In this document: positions 7,824 through 16,329 of the stretch, piece after piece
Layout of the letters: the number at the start of each line of letters is the position of its first letter
How positions within the stretch are numbered: the stretch's first letter is position 1
Assembly: GCA_001412365.1 (NCBI GenBank)
Contig: LKUE01000424.1
Coordinates: 1 to 18,203, forward strand
Length of the DNA: 18,203 bases
Source of the DNA: Desulfuromonas sp. SDB
GTDB lineage: Bacteria > SDB-A
Direction: 5' to 3'
Program-made: the position numbers and the translations under genes
Notes under the pieces: generated by a model
What the model was told of the DNA's origin: nothing
The model's input: only the letters and a program-made list of their open reading frames with translations
The model's database searches: none

Positions 7824-9293
7824 ATGATGAAAATTATGTCCCTGACCACACTGTTGTGCCTGTTTTTTTCAGCATTGATGTCAACCCCGGTTGATGTTCC
7901 CACCTCCTATCAAATGGTCAATGCTAAACTGGAATATGACGGCAAACAGCATGATTACCATCTGGAAGATAATTTTATACTTTATGCAGAGGACAACCAC
8001 TGGGTTGTAGCTTATGTATTTGAGCTATCTCCCACCGGATTTATAATTATCACCGCCGATGATCAATTACCTCCGGTAATAGCTTATTCCTATGAGAATG
8101 ATTGCGGGGTTAGGGATGTTGAAAATAATCCCCTGCTAAATTTCACCAGAGCTGATTTAACCTGGAAAATGCAGAACTTTGAGAAAATTCCTCCAGCCGC
8201 GAGAAGCGAATTTCATAACCAATGGAATGATTTTTTAACCGGCAATTATCCTGACCGGAGGTTTTTTGAACAATGGCCTCCTGCCGGATCCACCCCTACC
8301 GGAGGATGGCTTATGGAGAACTGGACCCAGAGCAGTCCCTACAACAATTTATGCCCAATGGATACTGCCGCTGGCTCCAGATGTGTGGCTGGCTGTCCGG
8401 CAGTAGCCATGGGGATGATCCTCAACTTCCAGGGCAACATCAACAGCACAAGATTTGATGACAATGACGACTACTATCATAATTATGAACAGGATTTCTG
8501 GATTGATGATGCATCAGAAACTTTTGACTTCCCCTCCTGGACTCAATTAAATGTATATCTGGACACCTTGGAATCCCATTATCAATATAATTATCCGTTA
8601 ACCAGTGTGGATAAAGCTGCTTTGGTATATGCCTGCGGAGCTGCCTGCAAACAAGTTTACTCAGCCAGTATTTCCGGCACCTGGGGGGTAAATCAGGCTT
8701 ACAATGCCTATTTGAAATTTAACTTTACTAACTGTGAACTTCTGGATTCCACCTCGGACAGTTTATATGAACGGATGTCCCAGAATATGAAAGATGCCAT
8801 GCCTGTTCATTTTGCCGCTATTGAAACTAATAATGCCTATGGACATAATTTTGTGGCAGACGGATATAATACCGATGATTATTACCATCTTAATATGGGC
8901 TGGGGGGGGACTTATAACGGCTGGTATCTCATACCCAGTCAAATACCCTACAGTCTTACTAAAATCGAAGGAATTATCGTGGATATCGGTGAAAGTCAAC
9001 TGGGTTGTCAGGAAGAACCGATGAATCGACCTAATCTTAATTCTATTGCTTATCAAATCGACTATTCATCACACCTGGTTCAGATTAGTTATCATATCGA
9101 TCATAGTTCAATGGTTAACCTTTCCGTTTATAATCTGGCCGGACAGCTGGTGGAAAATATTTTAAATACTAACCAGGGCAGCGGTAGCTACAGTTTAAAA
9201 ACCGATTTAAGCAGTTATCAAAATGGAGTTTATATTTTCAGACTGTCAACCGATTACTCCAGCCAATCATTGAAGATACTCCATCTGAAATAA
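7824..9293 (+). CDS. Secreted C10 (streptopain-like) cysteine protease with C-terminal sorting tail
   Basis: A 489-residue preproprotein. Residues about 1-20 are a signal peptide. About 25-130 form a propeptide of the C10/Spi type (LSPTGFIIITADDQLPPVIAYS). The catalytic cysteine is C191 in RCVAGCPAVAMGMIL and the catalytic histidine is H341 in YGHNFVADGY, followed by the family motif LNMGWGG, which carries the oxyanion/Trp segment. From about residue 415 there is a sorting-tail domain with VNLSVYNLAGQLVE and NGVYIFRL. The family cleaves proteins outside the cell after autocatalytic removal of the propeptide. AAGGAGGA precedes two adjacent ATGs (7824 and 7827); the second has the better spacing, so the true protein may be one residue shorter. 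Its own leader separates it from the gene upstream. Confidence 0.92.
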   Translation: MMKIMSLTTLLCLFFSALMSTPVDVPTSYQMVNAKLEYDGKQHDYHLEDNFILYAEDNHWVVAYVFELSPTGFIIITADDQLPPVIAYSYENDCGVRDVENNPLLNFTRADLTWKMQNFEKIPPAARSEFHNQWNDFLTGNYPDRRFFEQWPPAGSTPTGGWLMENWTQSSPYNNLCPMDTAAGSRCVAGCPAVAMGMILNFQGNINSTRFDDNDDYYHNYEQDFWIDDASETFDFPSWTQLNVYLDTLESHYQYNYPLTSVDKAALVYACGAACKQVYSASISGTWGVNQAYNAYLKFNFTNCELLDSTSDSLYERMSQNMKDAMPVHFAAIETNNAYGHNFVADGYNTDDYYHLNMGWGGTYNGWYLIPSQIPYSLTKIEGIIVDIGESQLGCQEEPMNRPNLNSIAYQIDYSSHLVQISYHIDHSSMVNLSVYNLAGQLVENILNTNQGSGSYSLKTDLSSYQNGVYIFRLSTDYSSQSLKILHLK

Positions 9294-9321
9294 AAAAAAA
9301 TGCCCGGACTTACATCCGGGC
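9292..9321 (-). terminator. Convergent terminator, strongest on the minus strand
   Basis: A 7-bp GC-rich stem (GCCCGGA with TCCGGGC, loop of 6 nt, 9302-9321) is preceded on the plus strand by nine A residues. Read on the minus strand this is a textbook hairpin plus T-run that ends the 73-codon gene. The same hairpin may also end the protease transcript, whose stop codon overlaps the A-run. Confidence 0.85.
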
Positions 9322-9349
9322 TTAAAAACATTAAACAAATAATTATTAT

Positions 9350-9571
9350 CTAGGTTAAATCATCTATAATATTCTTTATTTTTCTTTTTTTCTTGTCGGG
9401 TAGACGGTCAACTTTGTGGTTTAATTCTCTTTTTTCATCATCGGTAAAGGCAATGAGCTGAGTTTTAAATTTAATTTTATTCTGCAGGTTTACATCTTCC
9501 CTGCTCAGATCTTCAATAAAATCATCTACCCTTGATTTCCTGGAATACTTCCCCGGTTTTTTCTTATCCAC
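9350..9571 (-). CDS. Small charged protein, 73 residues, unknown function
   Basis: A lone gene starting at GTG (9569-9571) with AGGAGG about 6 nt upstream and ending just before a perfect minus-strand terminator. The product is dominated by Lys, Arg, Asp and Glu with predicted helices (VDDFIEDLSREDVNL, DDEKRELNHKVDRLP, KKRKIKNIIDDL). It has no signal peptide or membrane segment, so it is probably cytoplasmic. The DD/EDL acidic helices mixed with a Lys-rich start suggest a small binding or regulatory protein. I do not recognise a family. Strong translation signals and a good terminator make it a genuine gene rather than a chance frame. It is convergent with the protease and divergent from the flavoenzyme. 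Confidence 0.75.
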   Translation of the reverse strand: MDKKKPGKYSRKSRVDDFIEDLSREDVNLQNKIKFKTQLIAFTDDEKRELNHKVDRLPDKKKRKIKNIIDDLT

Positions 9572-9710
9572 ATTACCCTCCTTGTTTTAGGTAACAATGT
9601 ATACCATAACCGGAGAAAGTAGTTAATAAAAATATTAGTTTTCTGTTTGAATTTCAGTTTAAACTTATAATATTGAGAATAAAGATATTAGATAGTAAAC
9701 GGGAGGAACA

Positions 9711-10733
9711 ATGGAATTAATAATAGCAGATAAATTTTTTAGAAAGGGAAATGAATTTTTAAACACCACCTATCCCATCATCTGCGGAGCAATGACCTGG
9801 ATTAGCGATCCCAAGCTGGTTGCCGCAGTGAGTAATGCAGGAGGGTTTGCCTGTCTGGCGGGTGGCAACACTCCTTTAGAAGTATTGAAACAGCAAATTG
9901 AACAAACTAAAAATCTCACTTCCCGTCCTTTTGGAGTTAACTTAATAACCATTGCTCCACTTTATTCGCAGCAACTTGATTTAATCACCGACCTGAATTT
10001 AGACTACGTAATCTTTGCAGGGAGTTTTCCCAAGAAAAAGGAAGTTCAGTTTGCCAGAGACAGCGGAGCTAAGGTAATGTGTTTTGCCTCCACTGAATCC
10101 ATTGCCCGGCGGATGATAGATTACGGGGCTAATGCCTTGATTTTAGAAGGGATGGAGGCGGGAGGTCATGTAGGGCAGGTAAGTCTGACCATACTGTTGC
10201 AGCAGGTACTTTTTGAGATTCCGGAAATTCCCATTTTTGTGGCAGGGGGAATTGCCACCGGTAAAATGGGTGCGCATCTTTTACTTATGGGGGCGGCGGG
10301 AATTCAATTAGCTACAATTTTTGCTGCTGCTGAAGAAAGCTGCGCCCATCCTGATTTCAAGAAAAAGCTGATTAAATCAAATGCCAGAGATGCAGTTTCC
10401 ACTCCCCAGTTTGACAGCAATCTTCCCGTAGTAGCGGTAAGAGCATTGAAAAATCAAGCTACTGAACAGTTTGGCAAGTTACAGCTTAAATTACTGGCAG
10501 AACTGGATCAGGGGAATATCTCCCGCAGCGAAGCCCAAAACAAAGTTGAAGAATTCTGGATGGGGGCATTGAGAAGGGCGGTGCAGGAAGGAGATGTTGC
10601 CCAGGGATCATTGATGGCAGGGCAGTCAGTGGGATTAGTTAAGGAAATCGCTCCGATTAACTTGATCATGAAAAGATTAATCAGAGATATTGACCAGGAG
10701 CTTATCACCGTTAAAAAATTATTTGACGGTTAA
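9711..10733 (+). CDS. FabK/nitronate monooxygenase-family flavoprotein
   Basis: A 340-residue FMN-dependent TIM-barrel enzyme. Early YPIICGAMTWISDPKLVAAV and NAGGFACLAGG are the N-terminal barrel strands. EGMEAGGHVGQ (H153) is the family's flavin/active-site loop. FVAGGIATGKMGAHLLLMGAAGIQLAT is the phosphate-binding region. The C-terminal helices GALRRAVQEGDVAQGSLMAGQSVGLVKE match enoyl-ACP reductase II (FabK) and its nitronate monooxygenase relatives. It may carry out the last reduction of fatty acid elongation or oxidise nitronates; family members are hard to separate by sequence. The FabK-like C-terminus favours the first, but no fab neighbours are present and it is a little longer than typical FabK. 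GGGAGGA sits 3 nt before the ATG. The gene is monocistronic and convergent with the propeller gene, only 24 bp apart. Confidence 0.85.
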   Translation: MELIIADKFFRKGNEFLNTTYPIICGAMTWISDPKLVAAVSNAGGFACLAGGNTPLEVLKQQIEQTKNLTSRPFGVNLITIAPLYSQQLDLITDLNLDYVIFAGSFPKKKEVQFARDSGAKVMCFASTESIARRMIDYGANALILEGMEAGGHVGQVSLTILLQQVLFEIPEIPIFVAGGIATGKMGAHLLLMGAAGIQLATIFAAAEESCAHPDFKKKLIKSNARDAVSTPQFDSNLPVVAVRALKNQATEQFGKLQLKLLAELDQGNISRSEAQNKVEEFWMGALRRAVQEGDVAQGSLMAGQSVGLVKEIAPINLIMKRLIRDIDQELITVKKLFDG

Positions 10734-10757
10734 ATGCTTAGCAATATTTAAAAAAAA

Positions 10758-13358
10758 TTATCTAATCACGCTGATTTTAGCAGATGCCTTACCCTGATCT
10801 GAATTAAACATGATAAAATAATTTCCCGGGCATATTGTCCATTCCTGGCAGTTTCTGATATTCCAGCTAAAACAGTGATCTCCGGAATTTAGCCATCCCC
10901 TCTGCAAACATCGTATATTCCTCCCCCCTTCATCGTAAATATTTAAGTCTATGTATTGGGGATAATCCAGGTTGAATCTTATAGTAACTTCTCCGGAATT
11001 TAAATTATGGATAGTACGGAACTGGAGTTGCCCGGAGTTTAAGGGAATATTAACAATTTCCTGCACTCCCACCGGATCATATTGAATTACAGTGGCATAA
11101 TCAGGTCCGGGCATAGCTACCACTGCTTTGTTAACAGAATCGTTGAAAGCAAAATATGCAGGGGTAGCAGGCAGAACAACGGCAATACTATCTTTGATCA
11201 GGTGGCCGGGATTATTTCCGTCAGATGTGGTCAATACTACTGGCTTACCCCACCGGTCAAAATCAACCTGGATCAAATTACCGTAACTGCCGTAATCATA
11301 AGTATGTAAATATGCTCCAGTGCGGGGATTAATCATCACCACAGTCTTAGAGGTATAATGTCCTATCCCCATTTGATCATTGTAATCACAATAAGCCAAT
11401 CGCAGAGGGCTTTCTCCGTAACCGAAAGTACCCACTACTGATGAAGAATCACCATTAATCTCCATTATGGTGACATTATCACTGAAGTAGTTAGTCACCG
11501 TGGCATAATTTCCACTACTGTCAAATGCGATCTGCAGGGGGAAATCGCCTGAAGGTAAACTGGCTACTATGCTTGCTGAATTTAAATCAATAACCTTAAC
11601 TGAATCATCAAAGGAAACTGCCACTAATCCACAGCTTCCATGGGGACTGGCTTCAACATCGCTGCTCACCCCATAAGCAGCCCAACTAACTCCGATTGTC
11701 CCCGGATAGACATCCCCTATTTTATAGGTGGAAGATCCGTTAACCGATAAGATGGAGACAGTGTTGGCAGAAATATTTCCCACATAGGCATTCTGATCAT
11801 CCGGAGATATTGATATCACCCCCGCTCTGGTGCCGGTATAGACATCTGCAACAACCTCATTATTGGTTAAATCAATTACTTTAACTGAATTTCCTTCAAA
11901 GGTACAGACCAGTGCCCATTGGGAATTTGAAGTTATGGCGACATCCTGCACTCGATCACCCATATTGATAATGGTGTCCACAGTATAATCCTGAAGATCA
12001 ATTATGGTGGCATTATCAGATAAAACATTGGTTATAATTGCCTTATTGCCATCAGGAGTGATAGCCACCCTGCGGGGGGCATCACCTTCCGGATATTCAC
12101 CGCTAACCGTAGTACCGGTATAGCTGGGGGAAGAAGGATTTGAATAATCATACCAGTAGATTCCTTCATGCCGGGTAGGATCAAATCCAGCCGCCTGATA
12201 GTCTACCGGGGACACTGCTCCTCTGTTCATGGAATTTCCCTGATACTGACCAAGCATAGTCTCAGAATTAAAATCAATTATGGAAAAACGGTACTGTCCG
12301 CTGATAGCCAAGCTGTGATCAGGAGACACCCCCAGCCAGAAAGGGGTATAGGTGGAGGAAAAAGTTATGAAGTCAGAACTGTTAAATCTAATCAAAGCGC
12401 TCTGGTTGCCGTTGATCCCCACAAATGCTTTAGATCCGTCTTCATTTACCGCTACATCATAAGCCATGCTGATGGTGTGACTGGTTAAAACCACACTGTC
12501 TGTTTTTTGAAAGCTGGCAATATCAATTCGATAAAGTACTGCCGGATTGGTTAAACTTACCGCTACTGCCGAGGAGCCATCTCCTGAAATTCTCAGGATG
12601 GGGCAGTCAGGTATCCCCGGAATAAAGCTGTCTATATTTCCGCTGGAAGTATTATAATAAAACAGGGTGTCTTCCCAATCCCCCACCAGTATATACTGTC
12701 CATCCGGGGTCAAATCAAAAGAAGTGAAGTTCACAAAATTCCTTCCGTTCTCTGAACCCCATCCATAGGTGATCAGAGCAATTGGAAATTCATTGACGGT
12801 CATATAATGAGAAAAACTGTCCAGTCTGAAAATTTCCAATGTATTGGAGATATCACAGGCAACAAAGGCATAATTCCCATCAGGATGAATTTTCACCGTC
12901 CAGGGTTGAATACCCGAAGACAGGGTAAATACAGTATCAACCGCAAAATTATCTAATCCTATAACATAAACTTCATCACTAAATGCACAGGTCACTATCA
13001 GCAGGGAATCGGTTGCCGCCATGTACTGGGGATAATCTCCCACTTCAATATTATCAATTAAATTCATAGTCGTTGCATCGAAAACAGTGATGTTATCAGT
13101 CATACGATTGGACACAAATAAATAGCTGCCATCGTTGGAAAATATCAACTCCCCAATGTAATCACCTTCCGGGTAAATACCCGGATTTAAATCCATCTGG
13201 GTCAATTCAGAATGGTAATGTGGAAAAATTTCAGTAAAAGTTAATTGTGGAGATCCCCGGTGTAGTTGAAAATTTAAATCACTGTTAACTTCAATATTTT
13301 CAGATGCTGAACTGAAAGCTATTACAGCAGAAATAACGCCAATACAGATAAATTTCAT
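10758..13358 (-). CDS. Secreted YVTN-type beta-propeller protein with C-terminal sorting tail
   Basis: An 866-residue exported protein. Residues 1-18 are a signal peptide (MKFICIGVISAVIAFSSA). From about 65 to 740 there are many repeats of the YVTN beta-propeller pattern, for example VFDATTMNLIDNIEVGDYP, KVIDLTNNEVVADVYTG and ISPDDQNAYVGN. They fall into two blocks separated near 395-420 (FDPTRHEGIYWYDYSN), compatible with two propellers. The last 80 residues (IDLNIYDEGGRNIRCL to KISVIR) are a FlgD-Ig/type IX-like tail. Such proteins act as surface or S-layer-associated binding scaffolds; no enzymatic residues are visible. GGGAGGA lies 3 nt before the ATG. The barrel gene ends 45 bp upstream on the same strand, so the two probably share a transcript. 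It ends in TAA, 24 bp from the convergent flavoenzyme gene, with no clear hairpin between them. Confidence 0.9.
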   Translation of the reverse strand: MKFICIGVISAVIAFSSASENIEVNSDLNFQLHRGSPQLTFTEIFPHYHSELTQMDLNPGIYPEGDYIGELIFSNDGSYLFVSNRMTDNITVFDATTMNLIDNIEVGDYPQYMAATDSLLIVTCAFSDEVYVIGLDNFAVDTVFTLSSGIQPWTVKIHPDGNYAFVACDISNTLEIFRLDSFSHYMTVNEFPIALITYGWGSENGRNFVNFTSFDLTPDGQYILVGDWEDTLFYYNTSSGNIDSFIPGIPDCPILRISGDGSSAVAVSLTNPAVLYRIDIASFQKTDSVVLTSHTISMAYDVAVNEDGSKAFVGINGNQSALIRFNSSDFITFSSTYTPFWLGVSPDHSLAISGQYRFSIIDFNSETMLGQYQGNSMNRGAVSPVDYQAAGFDPTRHEGIYWYDYSNPSSPSYTGTTVSGEYPEGDAPRRVAITPDGNKAIITNVLSDNATIIDLQDYTVDTIINMGDRVQDVAITSNSQWALVCTFEGNSVKVIDLTNNEVVADVYTGTRAGVISISPDDQNAYVGNISANTVSILSVNGSSTYKIGDVYPGTIGVSWAAYGVSSDVEASPHGSCGLVAVSFDDSVKVIDLNSASIVASLPSGDFPLQIAFDSSGNYATVTNYFSDNVTIMEINGDSSSVVGTFGYGESPLRLAYCDYNDQMGIGHYTSKTVVMINPRTGAYLHTYDYGSYGNLIQVDFDRWGKPVVLTTSDGNNPGHLIKDSIAVVLPATPAYFAFNDSVNKAVVAMPGPDYATVIQYDPVGVQEIVNIPLNSGQLQFRTIHNLNSGEVTIRFNLDYPQYIDLNIYDEGGRNIRCLQRGWLNSGDHCFSWNIRNCQEWTICPGNYFIMFNSDQGKASAKISVIR

Positions 13359-13403
13359 AATTCCTCCCGGGGACAGAGAAAATTCAGTAATTTCAAAAAA
13401 TAG

Positions 13404-14063
13404 TTAAAAACGGTAGCCCAAGCTAACCATTGCTGAATTGGTTGAATTTCTTCTATCTTTCAACCAGGGATAAGTTAGTTCGGTATCAATATTTTTCAAT
13501 CCAATTGTTCTTCTGATATCAACACTCACCATCCACCTGCGGAAATCAATAACCATGATATCCAGCTGCAATCCAAAAGTCAGCCCGTAATCATAATCCT
13601 GCACTTTTCCTCTGAGTTTAAGCTCCTCCTCTTCTCCGGTAATTTGATCATAAGGAATGCTGGTCACTCCGGTAATAAATCTGCTTACATAGGGTCCGCC
13701 GAAAACATTGTATTTCAGGGAACCATGATCAAGAAAAGTAAATTTGGCTAAAATCGGCATCTCCATATAGTATATCACTGTAGGTTGGTTATTATGAGCT
13801 CCCAGTGACAATATGATGTCCTCTTTGCCCTTGGAGGTGAAATAAATTTCCGGTTGAATGGAGAAAAACCGGCAAAATTGGTAATTGTAGAATATACCGC
13901 AGTTAATACCTCTGATCGAGCTTTGATCTCCTTCTTCTCCTCCGGGCAAACTGGAAACATTAGCTCCAATTTTAAAACCCCCGGTATTGCTGTAACTAAA
14001 TGCAGAAGAGAACGCAAGTGTAATCAGAACTAAAAATATGTAATTTATTCTGTAATTATTCAT
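13404..14063 (-). CDS. Outer-membrane beta-barrel protein (PorT-like family)
   Basis: A 219-residue protein with an N-terminal signal peptide (residues about 6-24, IFLVLITLAFSSAFS). Alternating strands follow: GGFKIGANVSSL, GINCGIFYNYQF, FFSIQPEIYFTSKG, IYYMEMPILAKFTF, YNVFGGPYVSRF, YGLTFGLQLDIMV, WMVSVDIRRTIGLKNI. It ends in MVSLGYRF, with the C-terminal aromatic residue that marks outer-membrane barrels. The pattern FSIQPEIYFTSKG ... EMPILAKF is typical of the eight-stranded PorT-like barrel family of Bacteroidetes-type bacteria. Members of this family are widespread and most are not the type IX secretion component PorT itself. AAGGAT lies 8 nt before the ATG. It is the first gene of a two-gene unit with the propeller protein, suggesting that barrel and propeller work together at the outer membrane. 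Confidence 0.87.
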   Translation of the reverse strand: MNNYRINYIFLVLITLAFSSAFSYSNTGGFKIGANVSSLPGGEEGDQSSIRGINCGIFYNYQFCRFFSIQPEIYFTSKGKEDIILSLGAHNNQPTVIYYMEMPILAKFTFLDHGSLKYNVFGGPYVSRFITGVTSIPYDQITGEEEELKLRGKVQDYDYGLTFGLQLDIMVIDFRRWMVSVDIRRTIGLKNIDTELTYPWLKDRRNSTNSAMVSLGYRF

Positions 14064-14160
14064 TAAAAATATCCTTGAAATAAAATTGAAAAAATGGATT
14101 TATATTAACGGAAAGATTTTATTACATGAATAGTAATATTGCAAATTAATAATTATATTT

Positions 14161-14173
14161 AGGAGACAATATC
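14161..14173 (+). promoter_or_regulatory. Ribosome binding site pointing to a possible ATC start
   Basis: AGGAGA at 14161-14166 is a good ribosome binding site, but the first in-frame ATG (14198) is about 32 nt away. The in-frame codon at the proper spacing is ATC at 14171-14173, five nt after AGGAG. No ATG, GTG or TTG in the right frame lies between. This decides the start of the YjbQ-family gene if the sequence is correct. Confidence 0.45.
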
Positions 14174-14593
14174 AATTTTTTTTCACAAAATTTAGATATG
14201 AGCACCCAGGGCAATAAAGATATTATTGATATTACTGAAAAGATTACGGAAATTTTAAATAAATCTGAATTGCAGCAGGGATTGCTGAATGTCTTTATCA
14301 ACGGATCCACTGGAGCATTAACCACCATTGAATTTGAATCAGGATTATTAGAGGATTTTAAACTTCTTTGGAAAAAATTAATCCCTTCCCAACAATATTA
14401 TCATCACCATGATAAATGGCAGGATGGTAACGGTCACTCACACCTCAGGGCAAGTTTAATTGGACCTTCACTGACTATTCCCTTTAACCAGGGAAAATTG
14501 AATTTAGGAACCTGGCAGCAGGTAGTCTTTATTGATTTCGATAATGTATCCAGAAACCGGTCAGTACAGGTTAATCTGATTGGGAAAAGATAA
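14171..14593 (+). CDS. yjbQ: YjbQ/UPF0047 family protein
   Basis: The family hallmark is complete: VFINGSTGALTTIEFE, then HHHDKWQDGNGHSHLRASL (residues 69-82 from the ATG at 14198 hold the His/Asp cluster), then GPSLTIPF, LNLGTWQQVVFIDFDN and a short final strand. Members such as E. coli YjbQ have weak thiamin-phosphate-synthase activity; the true physiological role is unclear. From the ATG the protein has 131 residues and lacks the first strand usual for the family. Starting at ATC 14171 adds nine residues (with NFFSQNLD before MSTQGNKDIIDIT) and restores the usual N-terminus next to a good ribosome binding site. I give the longer form with lower confidence for its start. Its TAA overlaps the ATG of the metallophosphoesterase by 1 nt (TAATG), so the two are coupled. 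Confidence 0.85.
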   Translation: MNFFSQNLDMSTQGNKDIIDITEKITEILNKSELQQGLLNVFINGSTGALTTIEFESGLLEDFKLLWKKLIPSQQYYHHHDKWQDGNGHSHLRASLIGPSLTIPFNQGKLNLGTWQQVVFIDFDNVSRNRSVQVNLIGKR

Positions 14594-15432
14594 TGAAGTT
14601 AAAAAAATTTACTGCATTCACCTTTATGGGGATATTCTTGCTGTTTACATTATTGACTGTGTATATATTTATTGAACCCTTCTTACTGGTGAACAAGGAA
14701 GATACCATCATTGATCCCGACCTGCCTCCAGCCTTTGACAATTTTAAAATAGTATTTATATCCGATATTCATCACGGACCATATTTTTCAAGAAGCCGGG
14801 TTAAACAACTGGTCAGCAGAATTAATGATATTGAGCCTGATTTAATATTGCTGGGAGGAGATTATGTTCACCGACACCCCCGGTATATAAAATCATGCTT
14901 TGAAGAATTAGCAAAGTTGCAGGCAGATTACGGAGTATGGGGAGTTCTGGGCAATCACGATCATTGGGAAGGCAAAAAGTTAAGTTTAGCCTATATGGAT
15001 TCAGCGGGAATTGAAGTTTTAGATAATGCCGGATTCTGGATTGTTAATAATGAAGACAGTATTCGTCTGGGGGGAGTGGGAGATATGTGGGAAGACCGGC
15101 AGGATTTAACTGAATTACTGGATAAAGTTAACTCAGATCATTTCGTCATTTTAATATCCCATAATCCTGATTTTGCAGAATATCTACATACTGATTTAGT
15201 TGATCTGATGCTATGCGGTCATACTCATGGAGGACAAATTACCTTTTTCAATTTGTGGGCACCTATTCTGCCCAGTGAATTCGGTCAGAAATACCGCAGC
15301 GGAAGAATTGAAACAAGTTCAACTACAATTATTGTATCTAATGGGGTGGGCACCATCACTCCACCGGTTAGATTCTGCTGCCCACCTCAGATTAACATAA
15401 TTACCCTTAAAATCCCTAGTTACCGTCAATAA
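14593..15432 (+). CDS. Membrane-anchored calcineurin-like metallophosphoesterase (YkuE type)
   Basis: A 279-residue protein with one N-terminal transmembrane anchor (residues about 8-30) and a phosphoesterase domain. All metal-binding blocks are present in order: SDIHHG (D58, H60), GGDY (D90), GNHDHW (N121, H122, D123), SHNPD (H190), GHTHGGQ (H210, H212). The layout matches the YkuE-like group, which acts at the outer face of the inner membrane. Some members remove phosphate groups from lipid intermediates such as UDP-diacylglucosamine or phosphatidylglycerol phosphate-type substrates, but the substrate here is unknown. Its ATG overlaps the yjbQ stop (TAATG), and no separate ribosome binding site is needed. 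The gene ends 16 bp from the convergent SIMPL gene with no visible hairpin. Confidence 0.92.
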   Translation: MKLKKFTAFTFMGIFLLFTLLTVYIFIEPFLLVNKEDTIIDPDLPPAFDNFKIVFISDIHHGPYFSRSRVKQLVSRINDIEPDLILLGGDYVHRHPRYIKSCFEELAKLQADYGVWGVLGNHDHWEGKKLSLAYMDSAGIEVLDNAGFWIVNNEDSIRLGGVGDMWEDRQDLTELLDKVNSDHFVILISHNPDFAEYLHTDLVDLMLCGHTHGGQITFFNLWAPILPSEFGQKYRSGRIETSSTTIIVSNGVGTITPPVRFCCPPQINIITLKIPSYRQ

Positions 15433-15448
15433 TTTGTTTATTCGGTAT

Positions 15449-16204
15449 TTATTTTAATTCAAAGGAAATATTAACACTGGATATTACTGAAATCTGACCG
15501 GGGGCAATGGGATTTCTTGAACTTGCTCCAGTGCAGTCGTAACAGTATATACCTGAATAAGTGCTCATTTCCGCCCAGGAATAACCCCAGTAATAACTAT
15601 CCCAGGTCCAGGAGCTGGTTTGGTTTTCGTAAATGGTTATGGGTTCACCAATTTCCATTCCCAGCGCTTCTGCCATCATCTGAGCTTTCATTTTGGCATC
15701 CTGAATTGCCTCGATTCTGGCTTGATTTTTATACTGGTCCAGGTTTGATGAGGAAAACTGGATACCGTGGACATAATTAACTCCGCTTTCCAGTACACTG
15801 GTGATGAAGTCTTCAAATTCAGAAAGATCAGTAAGGGTTAGAACCACGCTGTTGCGCACATAATATCCTTCCAATTCCTGCCCCTGCCACACTCCGTTAT
15901 AGTCGTATACATCCTGATAATAAGGTTCTACGCTTATATAATTGGTCTGCATATCATCGTCATCAACTCCAAATGAACTGGCTATGGAAAATACATCTTT
16001 GATAATTTGATTGTTTTCCTGTTGAGCAACCACAATATCTGTATTTCTGGTCTCCACTCCCAGGGTTATTAAAACTTTATCCGGCACTATTTCAATTGTT
16101 GATTCACCATTGACAGAAATATAATGGTAGTCTTCAAAATACTGAGCGGAGCCGGCGGCAGCAATAAGAGAACCAAATAAAATAAGCAATATAATTTTTT
16201 TCAC
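15449..16204 (-). CDS. SIMPL domain (DUF541) periplasmic protein
   Basis: A 251-residue exported protein with a clear signal peptide (MKKIILLILFGSLIAAAGSA, residues 1-20). The SIMPL/DUF541 fold follows: ISVNGESTIEIVPDKVLITLGVETRN at the front, a helix with QQENNQIIKDVFSIASSFGV, NYISVEPYY, then YYVRNSVVLTLTDLSEFEDFITSVLESG and the helix ARIEAIQDAKMKAQMMAEALG typical of the family's end. Members form ring- or channel-like assemblies at the envelope and are linked to stress protection; the precise role is unknown. The start is GTG (16202-16204), well supported by GAGGAGG 5 nt upstream. The C-terminal 50 residues (rich in Trp, Tyr and Ser) are more variable. Confidence 0.9.
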   Translation of the reverse strand: MKKIILLILFGSLIAAAGSAQYFEDYHYISVNGESTIEIVPDKVLITLGVETRNTDIVVAQQENNQIIKDVFSIASSFGVDDDDMQTNYISVEPYYQDVYDYNGVWQGQELEGYYVRNSVVLTLTDLSEFEDFITSVLESGVNYVHGIQFSSSNLDQYKNQARIEAIQDAKMKAQMMAEALGMEIGEPITIYENQTSSWTWDSYYWGYSWAEMSTYSGIYCYDCTGASSRNPIAPGQISVISSVNISFELK

Positions 16205-16329
16205 AAAATCCTCCTCTGTTTAGTTTAAGTTTACCTTGAGCAGACAAATTTTATTCCATTAATTAACAAACCAAAAATAAAATTTGTCAAATTAATTTAC
16301 CTGTACAAAATAAACTTAGGATTTTAACC

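Noticed and set aside
8763-9056. A 97-codon minus-strand frame inside the C10 protease gene
   Set aside because: It overlaps the catalytic His region of a clear protease and is a shadow of that reading frame.
9644-9671. A promoter before the FabK-like gene (TATAAT at 9666-9671)
   Set aside because: The -10-like box is good, but the nearest TTGA-type -35 is only 13 bp away and AT-rich sequence makes such boxes frequent; too weak to list.
12168-12488. A 106-codon plus-strand frame inside the YVTN propeller gene
   Set aside because: It lies wholly inside a well-supported gene on the other strand, has no ribosome binding site, and its product has no recognisable features.
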